This document shows positions 32,656-41,885 of a DNA stretch of 44,855 bases, one piece after another; positions within the stretch are counted from its first letter, which is position 1; each line of letters opens with the position of its first letter. This stretch comes from Chondrus crispus (taxonomy: Eukaryota; Rhodophyta; Florideophyceae; Gigartinales; Gigartinaceae), in NCBI RefSeq assembly GCF_000350225.1, contig NW_005178478.1, positions 1 to 44,855 on the forward strand, written 5' to 3'. A model generated the notes under the pieces. The model was not told the DNA's origin. It searched no databases and saw only the letters and a list, made by a program, of their open reading frames with translations. A program made the translations under genes and the position numbers.

Positions 32656-33309
32656 GTGCTTTTTTACGCAGTGTCTACGGAACAAGAGAGAGAAGAACAC
32701 CGCCGCGCGCGCCGCGCCGCGACCCTGATCCGCCTCGATATCGGCGATTCTCCGCCAGCGACCACACGTGTCACAGTCCTCCAACCAGCTCCTCCGCGCG
32801 CTCCCGCCCCACGTGTACACGTCCCCAGAATTGCGCCCGCGCCCGCCCCACGTGTACCGCGCGCGCCGCTCCCACGTGTGCCACGTCTCCCACGCGCCCC
32901 TGCGCCAGCCCCCGCACCACGTGTACTCGCACCACGTATACCAGCACCACGTGTACCGCGCGCCCCGCTCCCACGTCTGCCACGTTTCCCGCCGGGCACT
33001 ATTCCTACGTTCCATACGCTACGTGTGCCACGTGCGATCGAGCGGCCGCGCGCGCGCGCCTTGCCAGCTATCACTGCTGTGTTGCGGAGTGAACCCGTGT
33101 ACACGTGTGACATCTGCGACTTCCATTGCACGCGCGCGGTACTGTGGAACGGGCATGCGCATACCGAGGGGCACGTGGCTCAAGTGAATCAAGCGGGCCG
33201 CACATTCCGGTGCGAGGTGTGTGCGTGCACGGTTGCAAGTGCACACGACTTTAGGCGACACCTGGCGGGCAAGAAGCACAAGACGAAGCTCCAATCGATC
33301 ACGGGATAG
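32656..33309 (+). CDS. Pro/Arg-rich C2H2 zinc-finger protein
   Basis: About 217 codons without a stop. Residues 45-140 are a degenerate Pro-Arg-Val/Ala repeat. Two zinc fingers close the protein: CDICDFHC...HAHTEGH and CEVCACTVASAHDFRRHLAGKKH; the second has the long His spacing of matrin/U1-type RNA- or DNA-binding fingers. TAG at 33307. No ATG opens the frame before the repeat; the first possible start is GTG, so an upstream exon through the acceptor-like site at 32671 is likely. The Pro repeat is encoded by CACGTGTACC-type DNA, the same ACGTG words that fill nearby repeats, so the low-complexity part may come from repeat DNA. Function unknown. Confidence 0.5.
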   Translation: MLFYAVSTEQEREEHRRARRAATLIRLDIGDSPPATTRVTVLQPAPPRAPAPRVHVPRIAPAPAPRVPRAPLPRVPRLPRAPAPAPAPRVLAPRIPAPRVPRAPLPRLPRFPPGTIPTFHTLRVPRAIERPRARALPAITAVLRSEPVYTCDICDFHCTRAVLWNGHAHTEGHVAQVNQAGRTFRCEVCACTVASAHDFRRHLAGKKHKTKLQSITG

Positions 33310-33517
33310 TGACAAGACAATAAAGGCGCTATTGTTACTCTTTTGCTAAGTGCTCTTGCGGACGACCTAGCTGGCTGACGTTGCGTTTAGACCTTTGAGG
33401 ACTGCTTGCTACGACTCATGGCGATCTACAACGGACCCCTCGCACTTGTGTCAACCGTAGCGGCACTTACAGGGATAACACTAGCGCGCCGAGCAGAGCA
33501 GGTAGAGCAGAAAAGGT
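33310..33517. other. Spacer between zinc-finger ORF and Helitron
   Basis: AATAAAG occurs 10 bases after the zinc-finger stop and could be its poly(A) signal. No gene. Confidence 0.4.
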
Positions 33518-35140
33518 ATGGCGGGACCAGCGGATGAAGACGTGGCAGAAGCAAGAAGGCAGCAAAGAAACGCGCGTGCAAGGGCAAGAAGAGCGCAAGA
33601 GTCTTAATCTGACGCTCAAGCACGTCGTGAGGCAGTTCGAGCCCGTGCGAGAATCTGGAGGGGGCAACAAACCGAATCTCAGAGGGAAGCGCGTCGTCAA
33701 ACCGACCAGGAACGTACTGCAGCACGAAGAGCAGCAGAGACTTCTGAGCAGCGCGAACAGCGTCTCCGTCGAAACAGGGAGAGAGACAGGGCGCGCAGAG
33801 TCCGTCGAGCACCGACAGAGGGTACCAGAGAGTCTCCAGAGCGCCAAGCAGCAGCGGAAGGTACCAGTGCCTCGAATCAAGCATCTATGCAACGCCCGCT
33901 ACAGGTTGAGTGCACTCCTGATCGCATAACTCGATTGGAGGCCTCTCGTGTCTCAATGAAACAGACAAGAGCTGATGCGACGACCCCCCTTCGAGATGCA
34001 CGGCGCGAAGCAGATTGCATTGCAACACGCGGCACTAGAGCGGAAGAAAATATCCCCCTCCGAGATGCACGGCGCGAAGCGGATCGCATTGCGACACGAG
34101 GCGCTAGAGCAGAGGAATGTACTCCTATTCGTGAGGCGCGACGAGACCTTGACCGTCTCTCCACCCAACGATCAAGGGATACACAAGACACACCGACTCG
34201 CAATGCGCGGCAAAGATCCGACGGCCAAGCTCGAAGTGCCTCTCGACAGCTCTTGCCCCCACTACCCGAGTCCTCGCCTTCGAACTGCGATCTCGGCATG
34301 ATCCGTGTTGAGTGTTCGCACTGCAAAGCTCTGCATTTCGTCCAAGAACGCATCGTGAGCAGCCCTGTCGCAAGGCCCATCTTTTCCACATGCTGAGGGA
34401 AGGGGAAGCTGTCATTGCCCCTTCTCCCCGACCCGCCAGCTCTTCTGCGCTCTCTTCTCATCGATGATACTCCAAGGGCCCGCCGCTTCCGTGACAACAT
34501 TCGAGCATACAATGCAGCGCTGTCTATGGCATCCGTGGTCGCCAAATGGGTGGACAGAGGGCCCGGTCCTTCCAATTTTAACCCCACAATGACGATGCAG
34601 GGCGGGATGTACCATTACATGGGTCCCATGATGCCATCCGAGGGGCGGCCGCCTTCCGTTGCTTCTGTTTACATTCACGACACTGACTACGCCACCCAGA
34701 CGCGCACAAGGCTTGGAACCTCTAGACGACTGGAAGAGGCACTTATGACGCAACTGACGCATATGCTGCACGAATGCAACCCCTACGTGCAGACGTTTCT
34801 GTGTATGCGAGAATGGGCTCAATCTCCTCACAACAACACTCAAGCCACGTACCAGATGGTCATCCATGCCGACCGCAGGCCCAAGTCATGAGCACGTGCG
34901 CCGGTACAATGGTCCCGAAGCTTCTGAATTCAGAAGCTTCGGGACCATTGTACCGGCCACTTAAGTGGCTGCATTGATCCCTGGAAATGAAGACGGAGAG
35001 ATTGGGCGAAGAGATATCGTCGTGCGCAGGCGAAGGACTCTGAACAGTAACGGGAACGAAGTGCTGGATCTGATTTCAGTCAGTCATCGCGCATACGATC
35101 CATTGATTTACGTGCTTTTGTTCCCGAACGGTAGAGATGG
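33518..35140 (+). pseudogene. Helitron N-terminal region (Helitron_like_N), degraded
   Basis: From ATG 33518 one frame holds an Arg-rich coiled coil with a repeat (PLRDARREADCIATRGTRAE, twice or more), then the Helitron zinc motif VECSHCKALHFVQER. After TGA at 34394 the same frame gives LSLPLLPDPPALLRSLL, RFRDNIRAYNAALSMAS and MYHYMGPMMPSEG, the classic Helitron_like_N order. A frame change near 34888 leads to HEHVRRYNGPEASE, a palindromic insertion with TAA, then VAALIPGN...RRDIVV and YDPLIYVLLFPNG, where a solo LTR cuts it. Stops at 33605, 34394 and 34962. The rolling-circle Rep and helicase domains are absent, so it is a dead fragment. Confidence 0.85.
34900..34969. repeat. Two abutting perfect palindromes inside Helitron
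   Basis: Bases 34900-34957 are a perfect 58-bp palindrome without a spacer, centred on GAATTC. GCCACTTAAGTGGC (34956-34969) is a perfect 14-bp palindrome overlapping it by two bases. Removing bases 34929-34964 (36 nt) restores an uninterrupted Helitron reading (NGPEASE joined to VAALIPGN), so the inserted bases are the reverse complement of both flanks. Confidence 0.9.
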
Positions 35141-35811
35141 GGTAGTATAAACACCCTCAACGGAGAGGGGTGTATACTCAGTTCTTGCGGAGACCCTCGA
35201 GCGGGAGTTGACAAGGGAAGACGGACACCCGCTACGGAACCGGAGCACGGGCCCGGGTAGCGTGGTAGAGCGGGATCGGGGAGGACGCGCGCACGCGCGA
35301 GCGGATCGACGCCTCGACGCCTCGGTGCGGTACTGGGTAGCGATCCAGTACCGACGGGCGGAGGTGGATCCGGCTCGTGAGCGTGCGTCGCGCGTCCTCA
35401 ACCCGCGCTCGGTGTCGTCTAACGCGCGCGAAGGCGAAGGCGCGCGGTTAGAATAAGCGGGGAGTCGGCCCTCGGCGGTCGGTCGTCGACAAGTCCCTCC
35501 TTGTCGCCCTCCCCCGCCGCCGGTCCGCTCCATATTTAATGTACATAATAACCTATCATAATAGTACAGCACCGATGTACTGTAGCGACGTACTGTAGCG
35601 GTCGGTCGACACTGTAGTACTGTCAGCCATCGGGGCTGACAGTACACGTGTGTGCGCGCTCTTTGGTTCCGCGTGTACACGTGTGCACGTGCGCCCCCCT
35701 GACCTTGGGGGTACACGTGGTGGTACTGTAGAGCATCGAGCCCTACAGTAACTGATCCGATTCTGAGTTGATCTAATCTAAAATAAAGCCCCAGGGGGAG
35801 GTTATGCTACA
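35141..35811. mobile_element. Solo LTR, copy 2
   Basis: It begins GGTAGTATAAACACCC, where TG has become GG, and ends GGTTATGCTACA, whose complement matches the start of copy 1 (TGTAGCATAA). It shares with copy 1 the CCTCCCCCGCC block, TATTTAAT, clustered TACTGTAGCG words and a perfect CTGTCAGCC/GGCTGACAG hairpin. It interrupts the Helitron. No internal element sequence or second LTR is adjacent, so it is solo. Confidence 0.65.
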
Positions 35812-36462
35812 CGGCCCCCCCCACAAGTGTGAACGTCCGCGTTCACATGTGCTTGTAAGGCGACTCGTGTTTCCTTCGCCGACTCGATCCCCGCCTTCCG
35901 ATCACCCCTCGCCTGCGTCCTTCCCTCGCATCTTCGTGCGTCGTGCGCTCAGTTCTTGTTCACTCTTACGTTGGCTGTCCTCCCTTTTCATGAGTCTCGT
36001 TACTCCACCTCTCCATCCGTCGTCCGGCATTTCGCTTCCTTGTCTGCGGCTGCCCTGTCCCCTTTCTTTGCGTCCTGCCCGCGCGTCCTTTTCGTTGACT
36101 GTCCCTCATCCCCGCTAGATTATTGGGGTGGCCTCATCTCCATCCGCCCTTTCTTTCTTAGGGGTGGTCGTGTCCGTGCGCCCGCGGGGCTCCCACCTCG
36201 TTTCCTATATTTCCCTTCGTGGGTACCGCGTAGCGGTCAGTCTGACATGTTCGCTTCCTGTTCATGACCGACACTGTCTCGGTATGACATCCCCGCGATC
36301 CCCTTTTACCGCTGCCGTCTTGCCGTGGGGTACTCTGCTGTTGGGTTTGACCGCTGCGACATGCGGCTTGTCATTTTCGTACCTCTCCTCGAAATGTACA
36401 GCGTGTCCGTCACGCAGGACGTGAGCCCGCGGTAGTCGCTCGCGTTCGTTCTTCTCCCCCAT
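35812..36462. other. Unassigned, pyrimidine-rich
   Basis: A hairpin at 35824-35855 (CAAG...GTGAAC/GTTCAC...CTTG) opens the region and is related to the one at 38953-38989. Overlapping forward frames are Ser/Pro/Leu-rich and have no recognisable domain. Confidence 0.4.
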
Positions 36463-37005
36463 GTCCCTCGCTGTCGGTGTCAAGGGCACAGAGCACGGCG
36501 GATGCCCTTACACTCAGCGTCCCTCGCCGTCCCTGGCGACGGAGCGGCGCGAGGAAGTCGGCATCCCTCTCTGTCCGTAGCGAAGGCGTAGTGCGCCACG
36601 GATGCTCCTTTTCTTGATGTCCCTCGCCTTCGGTGGCGAGGGCGCGGCGCCCAACGGACGCAAATCTCCTTGGAAGCCTCGCCGTCGGCGGCGAGCGCAT
36701 ATCGCGCGACAGTCGTCTTCCTTGAGGCCCCTCGCCTTCGGGGGCGAGGGCGCGGCTCGCAGAGGGTGCCCTTCTCCCTGGCGCCACTCGCCGTCGGCGG
36801 CGAGGGCACAACGCCCGGAAGTGGCCCTTCTTCGGCGTCCCCCGCGTCCGGAGCGAGGGCGCAGCGCGCGAAGGATGCTATTCTCGTTGGAGGCCCCCGC
36901 CGTCCGTGGCGAGGGAAGGAGCTAGCGACGTTCGTGTTCCCGTGGGCTGCCCTCGATGTCGGTGGCGAGGGCGCCACGCGTAGCTCGTCTATTCGCGTGA
37001 AGATA
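36463..37005. repeat. 55-56-bp minisatellite with built-in hairpin
   Basis: About ten units, starting at roughly 36465, 36521, 36565, 36621, 36676, 36729, 36785, 36840, 36895 and 36950. Each holds CCCTCGCCGTCGGTGGCGAG or a variant, a hairpin with arms CCTCGCC/GGCGAGG, then GGATGC and TCCTTG words. Units diverge but the two hairpin arms stay complementary in most. Frames through it on both strands are Arg/Ala/Pro-rich. Confidence 0.85.
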
Positions 37006-38952
37006 GCCAGCAGCGAGGCCTGCGGCTCATACGGCAGGGCGGTGTCAGCGCGTACGGTGGAGCGCACGGGTTCGTAGGCGTCGAACAGGTCGGCGGGGTG
37101 CGAGGCGGGCGCGGCAGGGCAGCGTCCGAGCGTGCGGAAGGAGGGAGGGCAGACGCGGGGCCGACGGTGAAGGCAGGCAGAGGACACGGAGGACTTCAGC
37201 GCGTCGTGTATGTAGCGCGCGCGTGCGCGTTTTTGTCCAGTGACTACTGTAGAGCGCAAGCTCAAGCGCAAGCTCTACAGCGCGACATGCGCGCGCGCGT
37301 GCTGTCCAGCACTGCATGTGCGCAAAAGCGCCTTGACCTTGATTAAATCAGCAAAAAATTCCAAAAAATAATTTTCCCGCGAAAATGAATTTTTGCCAAA
37401 AAATCACAGCGCAGTTCGTGACGTGTGGTTATTGCCAAGTGTCGGCCGCGACGCACGTATCGCTGCCCTGTCACCGATTGCGTGTGGCTCGGGTGGCGCG
37501 TCCTGCACGTGCCACCCGCACGTGACGGTGTAATTTCTCACCTGTACTTAATTTCATCAGCTTTTCAACCTTCCGTCGTCGGTGGCTGCGGTTTGTCAGA
37601 ACGGTCTGTACTGGACGTACAGAGCCGGCGCACGGCGGGCCGACGTTTTGGGGAGGGTCGGCCTGCGAAGGCGCTCAGCATGACACCTTCTTCCCCCCTC
37701 CCTTACCTTTTCCTCACGTCATCGGACGGGATCCGGCTGTTCTCGATTCCATGTAAGTGTCGACGAACCTCCCTGCTCCTCTCGCATAGCGTTAGGGTCG
37801 GGCGAATGGGGCGTAGGGTATCGTCGCGGCTAGCGGTGCTTTCGGAACTGCGCTCGCGGCGCGGTCCATATTCCACTCTAATCCTTCGCGCTGTTGGCAG
37901 GGCACGGGGGAGTCGTCCCCGTCTTGTCCGTACGCGCACTGACGTCGATAGTGCGTCACTAGACAACGCCTGCACCGTTAGGGCTGGATCGATCCCCCTC
38001 TTTTCCGCGTCCTGGCCGGTCTTCTTATGCCGTCGTTGCCGTCCGGGTATTTCCAAATGCCTCACGCCCCCGCGCTTCGACCACGGTACCAATCCCTCTC
38101 TCTGCGCCGCGTTTCGTGCGCGCTCGGAGACGGCGGAAGGTGTTCGTCGCGAGAAGCGAATGCCGTGCAAGGCGGTACGGAGGTGGCGGGCGTAGACGCT
38201 CCGAGATGGTTCACAGTTCGTCCGTATCAGGGCCTGTCGTGCCGTTCTCCCTCGGGCACCGATGAGCTCTCGGATCTGACGTGTCTTTCCGCGTGTCTCG
38301 AGCCCCAAAGCGGCATCATCGCTCACTGTAGTTCATCCCGACTACCGCCCCGCGCACACCTGCCCATCCCTTTTTCTCTTTTCCTAGGACGTAACGACGC
38401 GGTTGCGAAAAAGGTTTTTGCCGGCCTAATAATTGCGTGTCGGGGGTCGTCTTTCGTATACGATACCCGCCGGGGAAACTACGCATCACCATCTCTCGCT
38501 TCTGCTGTCTTCCGCCATGGCTCTCTTACCTTGTAAAGGGGGCGGGTGCGGTCAATCCACTTCCCGTAACGGCTTACGGTCTCATTAGTGCGGCGATCCG
38601 CATACCCCTTCCCGCCATGGGGAGTTGGTCTCCTGGAGGATGGACTACGGGGTTCTCGTCGGAGTCTCTCCTATCCAACCGACGGGCCATGTTTTCGTGA
38701 GACAGTCCGTACTGTCTTTTCTTCTGCGTCTTGCCGGAGACGCCGGATGCCATTCATGGGCATGACTATGGATGCGTGGCGGCGTCGTCGCGCCTTCTCG
38801 CATTGGCTTAGTTCGTCAATACGTCTTGACTTCGGGCACCTTCCCATTGTGTGGGCCTCCGATGGGGTAGCTGTACTTTCGCGTCTTTTCTTTCCGGTCT
38901 GCTCGTGCAGCCTGACGTTTTATTCCGCGGAGGAGCGGTTGAGGGCCCCCTC
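37006..38952. other. Unassigned, GC-rich
   Basis: Long frames exist on both strands (forward 37425-38195, reverse 37703-38326), but neither has a domain I recognise. A hairpin with TGTAGAGC/GCTCTACA arms lies near 37247-37278. An AT-rich patch at 37350-37410 holds TTTTCCCGCGAAAA. The region could be the 3' non-coding part of the gypsy remnant that ends at 38954. Confidence 0.4.
37372..37385. promoter_or_regulatory. E2F-like palindromic site
   Basis: TTTTCCCGCGAAAA matches the E2F/DP consensus on both strands. The identical word, in complement, occurs at 31774-31787 and a one-base variant near 28106. A binding role is inferred only from the motif. Confidence 0.3.
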
Positions 38953-38989
38953 CTCAAGCGTGAACATCCGCGTTCACGTTTGACTTGAG
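38953..38989. repeat. Hairpin overlapping the end of gypsy coding
   Basis: CTCAAG...GTGAAC / GTTCAC...CTTGAG, overlapping the last codons and stop of the chromodomain frame. The hairpin at 35824-35855 has the same inner arms and a similar loop. Confidence 0.6.
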
Positions 38990-39755
38990 GTCCATGCCGG
39001 TGCGTCTCCGGAGGTGATGGGCGTAATGAGGCACTAACTCCTCCTGGACGTGAGTCCGCGCAGTCCAGGTGGGCGTGTCGAAATCCGCCCACTTGATGAG
39101 AAACTCGATAGTTCCGTCTTCCATATCCCGGTGCTTCAGTAGTCGCTCAACAGCGTACTGTGTCCCCTCTCTGACCTTGTCGGCGAGGTCAGCTGGAGTT
39201 ATTGTGCTCGCCCGTAGTGCGTCCGTCGGCGGTGGCGCGTATACGCAGCGATCTGCGGAGACCCGCTCAGTGACCCCATCACGATTGATCGTGATGGTTC
39301 GGAGGTCGTTCGCGAGGACGCGGTAGGGTCCGACCGCGGGGGACGCGAGCTTGTTCGTAGTCTTCCCCCCGTCGGTGGGGTTGAGGTATACGTACTCTCC
39401 CGGATGGAGTGGCGAATTTATCCGTCGTATGCGCTTATCGAAGTCGCGCTTGTAGCGAGCCTGCGTCCGACGCAGGCTCCCGTAGGCCTTCTGGATTGTC
39501 GAATCTAAGGTCTTGAGGAATTCGGCACGTTGGTCCCCCTGTCGGCAGAGAGAACGTCACCGTCGGCTCGTCGAAGCGAGAACTCCGGCGGTGGCCTGCT
39601 GAGCACGAGCTCGAACGGCGTCGTGTTGGTGGTGCGGTGTACGTGGGACTTATACGCATACGTAAGCGGCCCCACGTACACGTCCCAGTCATCTTGATGC
39701 TCGCCTACGTAGAACACTGGTTTGGTGGTAACCAGAATTTGGGATACCAAACAGT
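38954..39755 (-). pseudogene. Ty3/gypsy integrase C-terminus and chromodomain remnant
   Basis: The reverse strand from 39750 reads WDVYVGPLTYAYKSHVHR and TTPFELVLSRPPPEF, the end of a gypsy integrase core. After a 1-nt frame change near 39510 an open frame of about 180 codons without an ATG near its start continues: AYGSLRRTQARYKRDFDKRI, LHPGEYVYLNP (GPY/F-like module with VGPYRVLAND), then a chromodomain (YAVERLLKHRDMEDGTIEF, LIKWADFDTPTWTARTHV) and a TGA at 38954-38956. The chromodomain guides integration to modified histones. It differs clearly from the remnant at 18036-19877, so it is a second family. Cut off at 39755 on the 5' side. Confidence 0.8.
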
Positions 39756-40560
39756 ACCAGGGGAACCCGTTCGGATTCCAGATATTTTTATATGGTTGTA
39801 AAGCTTAGAGCAGTAGTAGTGATATGCAGAAAACAGAAGTGGACAAACCAAAATAGTTTAGAAGTTATCGTCCAACATGTACTCTCTAAATCTGGGGGAT
39901 GGGGGGTTCTGTATAGGCCAAATCAAAAAAATTATCATACAAATTTACTTGGAAATTGCAGTACAATTCATGTTAAATAAAAATTTGATACCTGTTCACA
40001 ATCTGCCGACAGAATTTAATCCTAAATTCTGTCTGGACTTGCTCGAAGTTGGCGATTGTGGCCCACTTCAAGCCTCCCCGACCCACTACGATGACCCGTA
40101 TCGTCACGTCCACCCCCCCTCGCCGCCAACTCCAAGCTAAACACCAGCATTCCCTTCCTCGCCATCACCACCAACAACCGTCACACCCCCGCCCAGTATC
40201 TATTCCACGCCATCCCATCCCTCACTACCCCGACTATGTCATGCAGTACCCGCCACCATGGTGGCACTGCGGAGGCAAAACCGTGAAAAACAATAAAAAG
40301 TATTGTTTTTGGACGATAGTTTTAAAGAAATAACGAAACGTTGTCCAAAAGCAATGTTTTTGACATGGAAAACATTACTATTATTGTTCAAAGACGGTAA
40401 TTAGATTGCATTAATAACAGTACTATTGTATGTGTGGCGGCAATACATATAGACCAAAGAAACATTCTCAATGTTGTCTATGAACGGTACATCGCCACTT
40501 TTTCTGAAACAACAGAAGTTTTGTTTATGAACATTCCAAATATTGTTTAAAAGCGAGGAA
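39756..40560. repeat. AT-rich stretch with TATTGTT-type repeats
   Basis: Between the gypsy remnant and the TMEM62-like ORF there is no gene. From 40280 to 40550, GTATTGTTTTTGGACG, ACGTTGTCCAAAAGCAATG, ATTATTGTTCAAAGACGG, CAATGTTGTCTATGAACGG and AATATTGTTTAAAAGCGAG follow one another in both orientations. Repeated inverted words of this kind suggest a MITE or a transposon end. Bases 39756-40000 are plain AT-rich. Confidence 0.5.
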
Positions 40561-41586
40561 ATGACTTGCAATCACAAAATTAACTCGTCAAATGTTAACG
40601 AGGCGGGTGACAGCATTTATGAGGTTTCCGAGGTGATTCTGATGCGGAAACGCAAGAGGCGAAAACTGGACTTGCTAAAAGCAATGCCTAGTGCCAATCG
40701 TCTCTTATTTACAGACGATGGTAAGGCCGTCAGAGCGTCTGACATGGGGAACGACAATGAAGACTCATCAGATGAGGAAGACCTTCATGGTATATCTGAC
40801 TACGCAATGACCGTGTCATCCCGTTTGACCCAGAGTGTCGGCGCAGGGTGGGGTGCGTTGATGTCTTCACATGTGCGGCTTGTCGGGCCTCAACGCGTGA
40901 TGGAGGGGTCCAAGCTGGAGGCTCGTGTTGATGGAGTGCCACTGGGTGTTGTGAAGAGGTTATCGTCCAACTGCGAGAAGCGAACAGGAGAGCAGTCTGA
41001 GAAGAGTGCTCCTGAGGTTTGCGTGATTGCGTATGGGGTACCGTGGAATGCGTCCCTGTATGACGATGGACAACCGCATCTGCTCACCATTCATTCAGCT
41101 TCGCAGCGGCATGCTTCGCACCCGTTTTCGTTTAACGGGGTGCCTGAGACTGGGATGAAGGCGAGATTGATACGATTATTGTCTGCTTTGTTTTCGCTTT
41201 CTGACTTCGAAGCAATGTCGCCCAAGTTATGTTCTCTAGGCTTTCTCTTTACTTTTGCGTTTTGCATTCCTGGTTTGCTGCGAAAAAGAGCAGCGATGTT
41301 TGTTCTGTTTACCATGGCAGCGCTTCTGAGGTTCGGGCCTGCCTTTATAGTGACCTATCAGCTCAGAGAGGCTGATGCCGGTCTGGGGATGGCAGGACTG
41401 AAATCAGTGTGGTTGCCGTCTTCCTTTCATCCATCGGGCGTGGATTTACCGTATATGTTATCTGTAACCGTGTTGTTTGGGAGCTTGGTTCCTGTATCGT
41501 TTTTGGTAACAGTAGGTACAGCAGGGCGGAAATCTGGGTCAACCGTGCAGTGCTGTCGTATCACATGCGGAGTGCCACCGCAGTAG
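40561..41586 (+). CDS. TMEM62-like C-terminal membrane protein
   Basis: From ATG 40561 about 341 codons. The N-terminus is polar with a basic cluster (RKRKRRKL) and an acidic run. Residues 85-200 resemble the beta-sandwich between metallophosphoesterase and membrane part in TMEM62 proteins (YGVPWNASLYDDGQPHLLTIH, then FSFNGVPE). Three hydrophobic segments follow (around LGFLFTFAFCIPGLL, AMFVLFTMAALLRFGPAFIV and MLSVTVLFGSLVPVSFLVTV). The metallophosphoesterase domain is absent upstream, so this is a fragment or a frame-broken 3' end. The last 20 residues look frameshifted (Cys/Arg-rich). The family link rests on pattern memory; call it a three-pass membrane protein if that fails. Confidence 0.45.
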   Translation: MTCNHKINSSNVNEAGDSIYEVSEVILMRKRKRRKLDLLKAMPSANRLLFTDDGKAVRASDMGNDNEDSSDEEDLHGISDYAMTVSSRLTQSVGAGWGALMSSHVRLVGPQRVMEGSKLEARVDGVPLGVVKRLSSNCEKRTGEQSEKSAPEVCVIAYGVPWNASLYDDGQPHLLTIHSASQRHASHPFSFNGVPETGMKARLIRLLSALFSLSDFEAMSPKLCSLGFLFTFAFCIPGLLRKRAAMFVLFTMAALLRFGPAFIVTYQLREADAGLGMAGLKSVWLPSSFHPSGVDLPYMLSVTVLFGSLVPVSFLVTVGTAGRKSGSTVQCCRITCGVPPQ

Positions 41587-41623
41587 CATCCCCCCGCCGT
41601 TTCTTGTGCGGAGTGCCACCGGA
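41567..41623. repeat. Short direct repeat
   Basis: TGCGGAGTGCCACCG occurs twice, 39 bases apart, across the stop of the TMEM62-like ORF. The last codons of that ORF come from the first copy. Confidence 0.75.
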
Positions 41624-41885
41624 GTGGCCTTCCCTCATCTCTTCATAGCTCGTCGAATTTCGCAAGTCGGGTGCCGTTATTCTTCGTCTGCAAGAAGCCC
41701 ACTGGCTGGTGGACCGTGATCCGAAGAGCGCCGTCAGCTGGATGCCCGTCAGCTAATACTCCTTCGCGTGCGGCAAGACCGAGGTCGCGCGCCGGTTTCT
41801 GCACGAGGCTACTACGCTGGACGCAGGCTTGGCACCAGCGTGCGTCGCCGTGGGACATGCGTGCGGCCTCGACCTCGATGTTTCA

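Noticed and set aside
36463..37005. CRISPR array
   Set aside because: Units are contiguous with diverged sequence throughout; there are no constant repeats with unique spacers and no cas genes.
36480..37271. Repeat protein encoded by the 55-bp minisatellite
   Set aside because: The unit length (55-56) is not a multiple of three in most copies, so no constant peptide repeat results; the open frame follows from composition.
37425..38326. Overlapping forward and reverse frames as host genes
   Set aside because: Both are rich in Arg/Ser/Pro, mirror one another and contain no recognisable domain.
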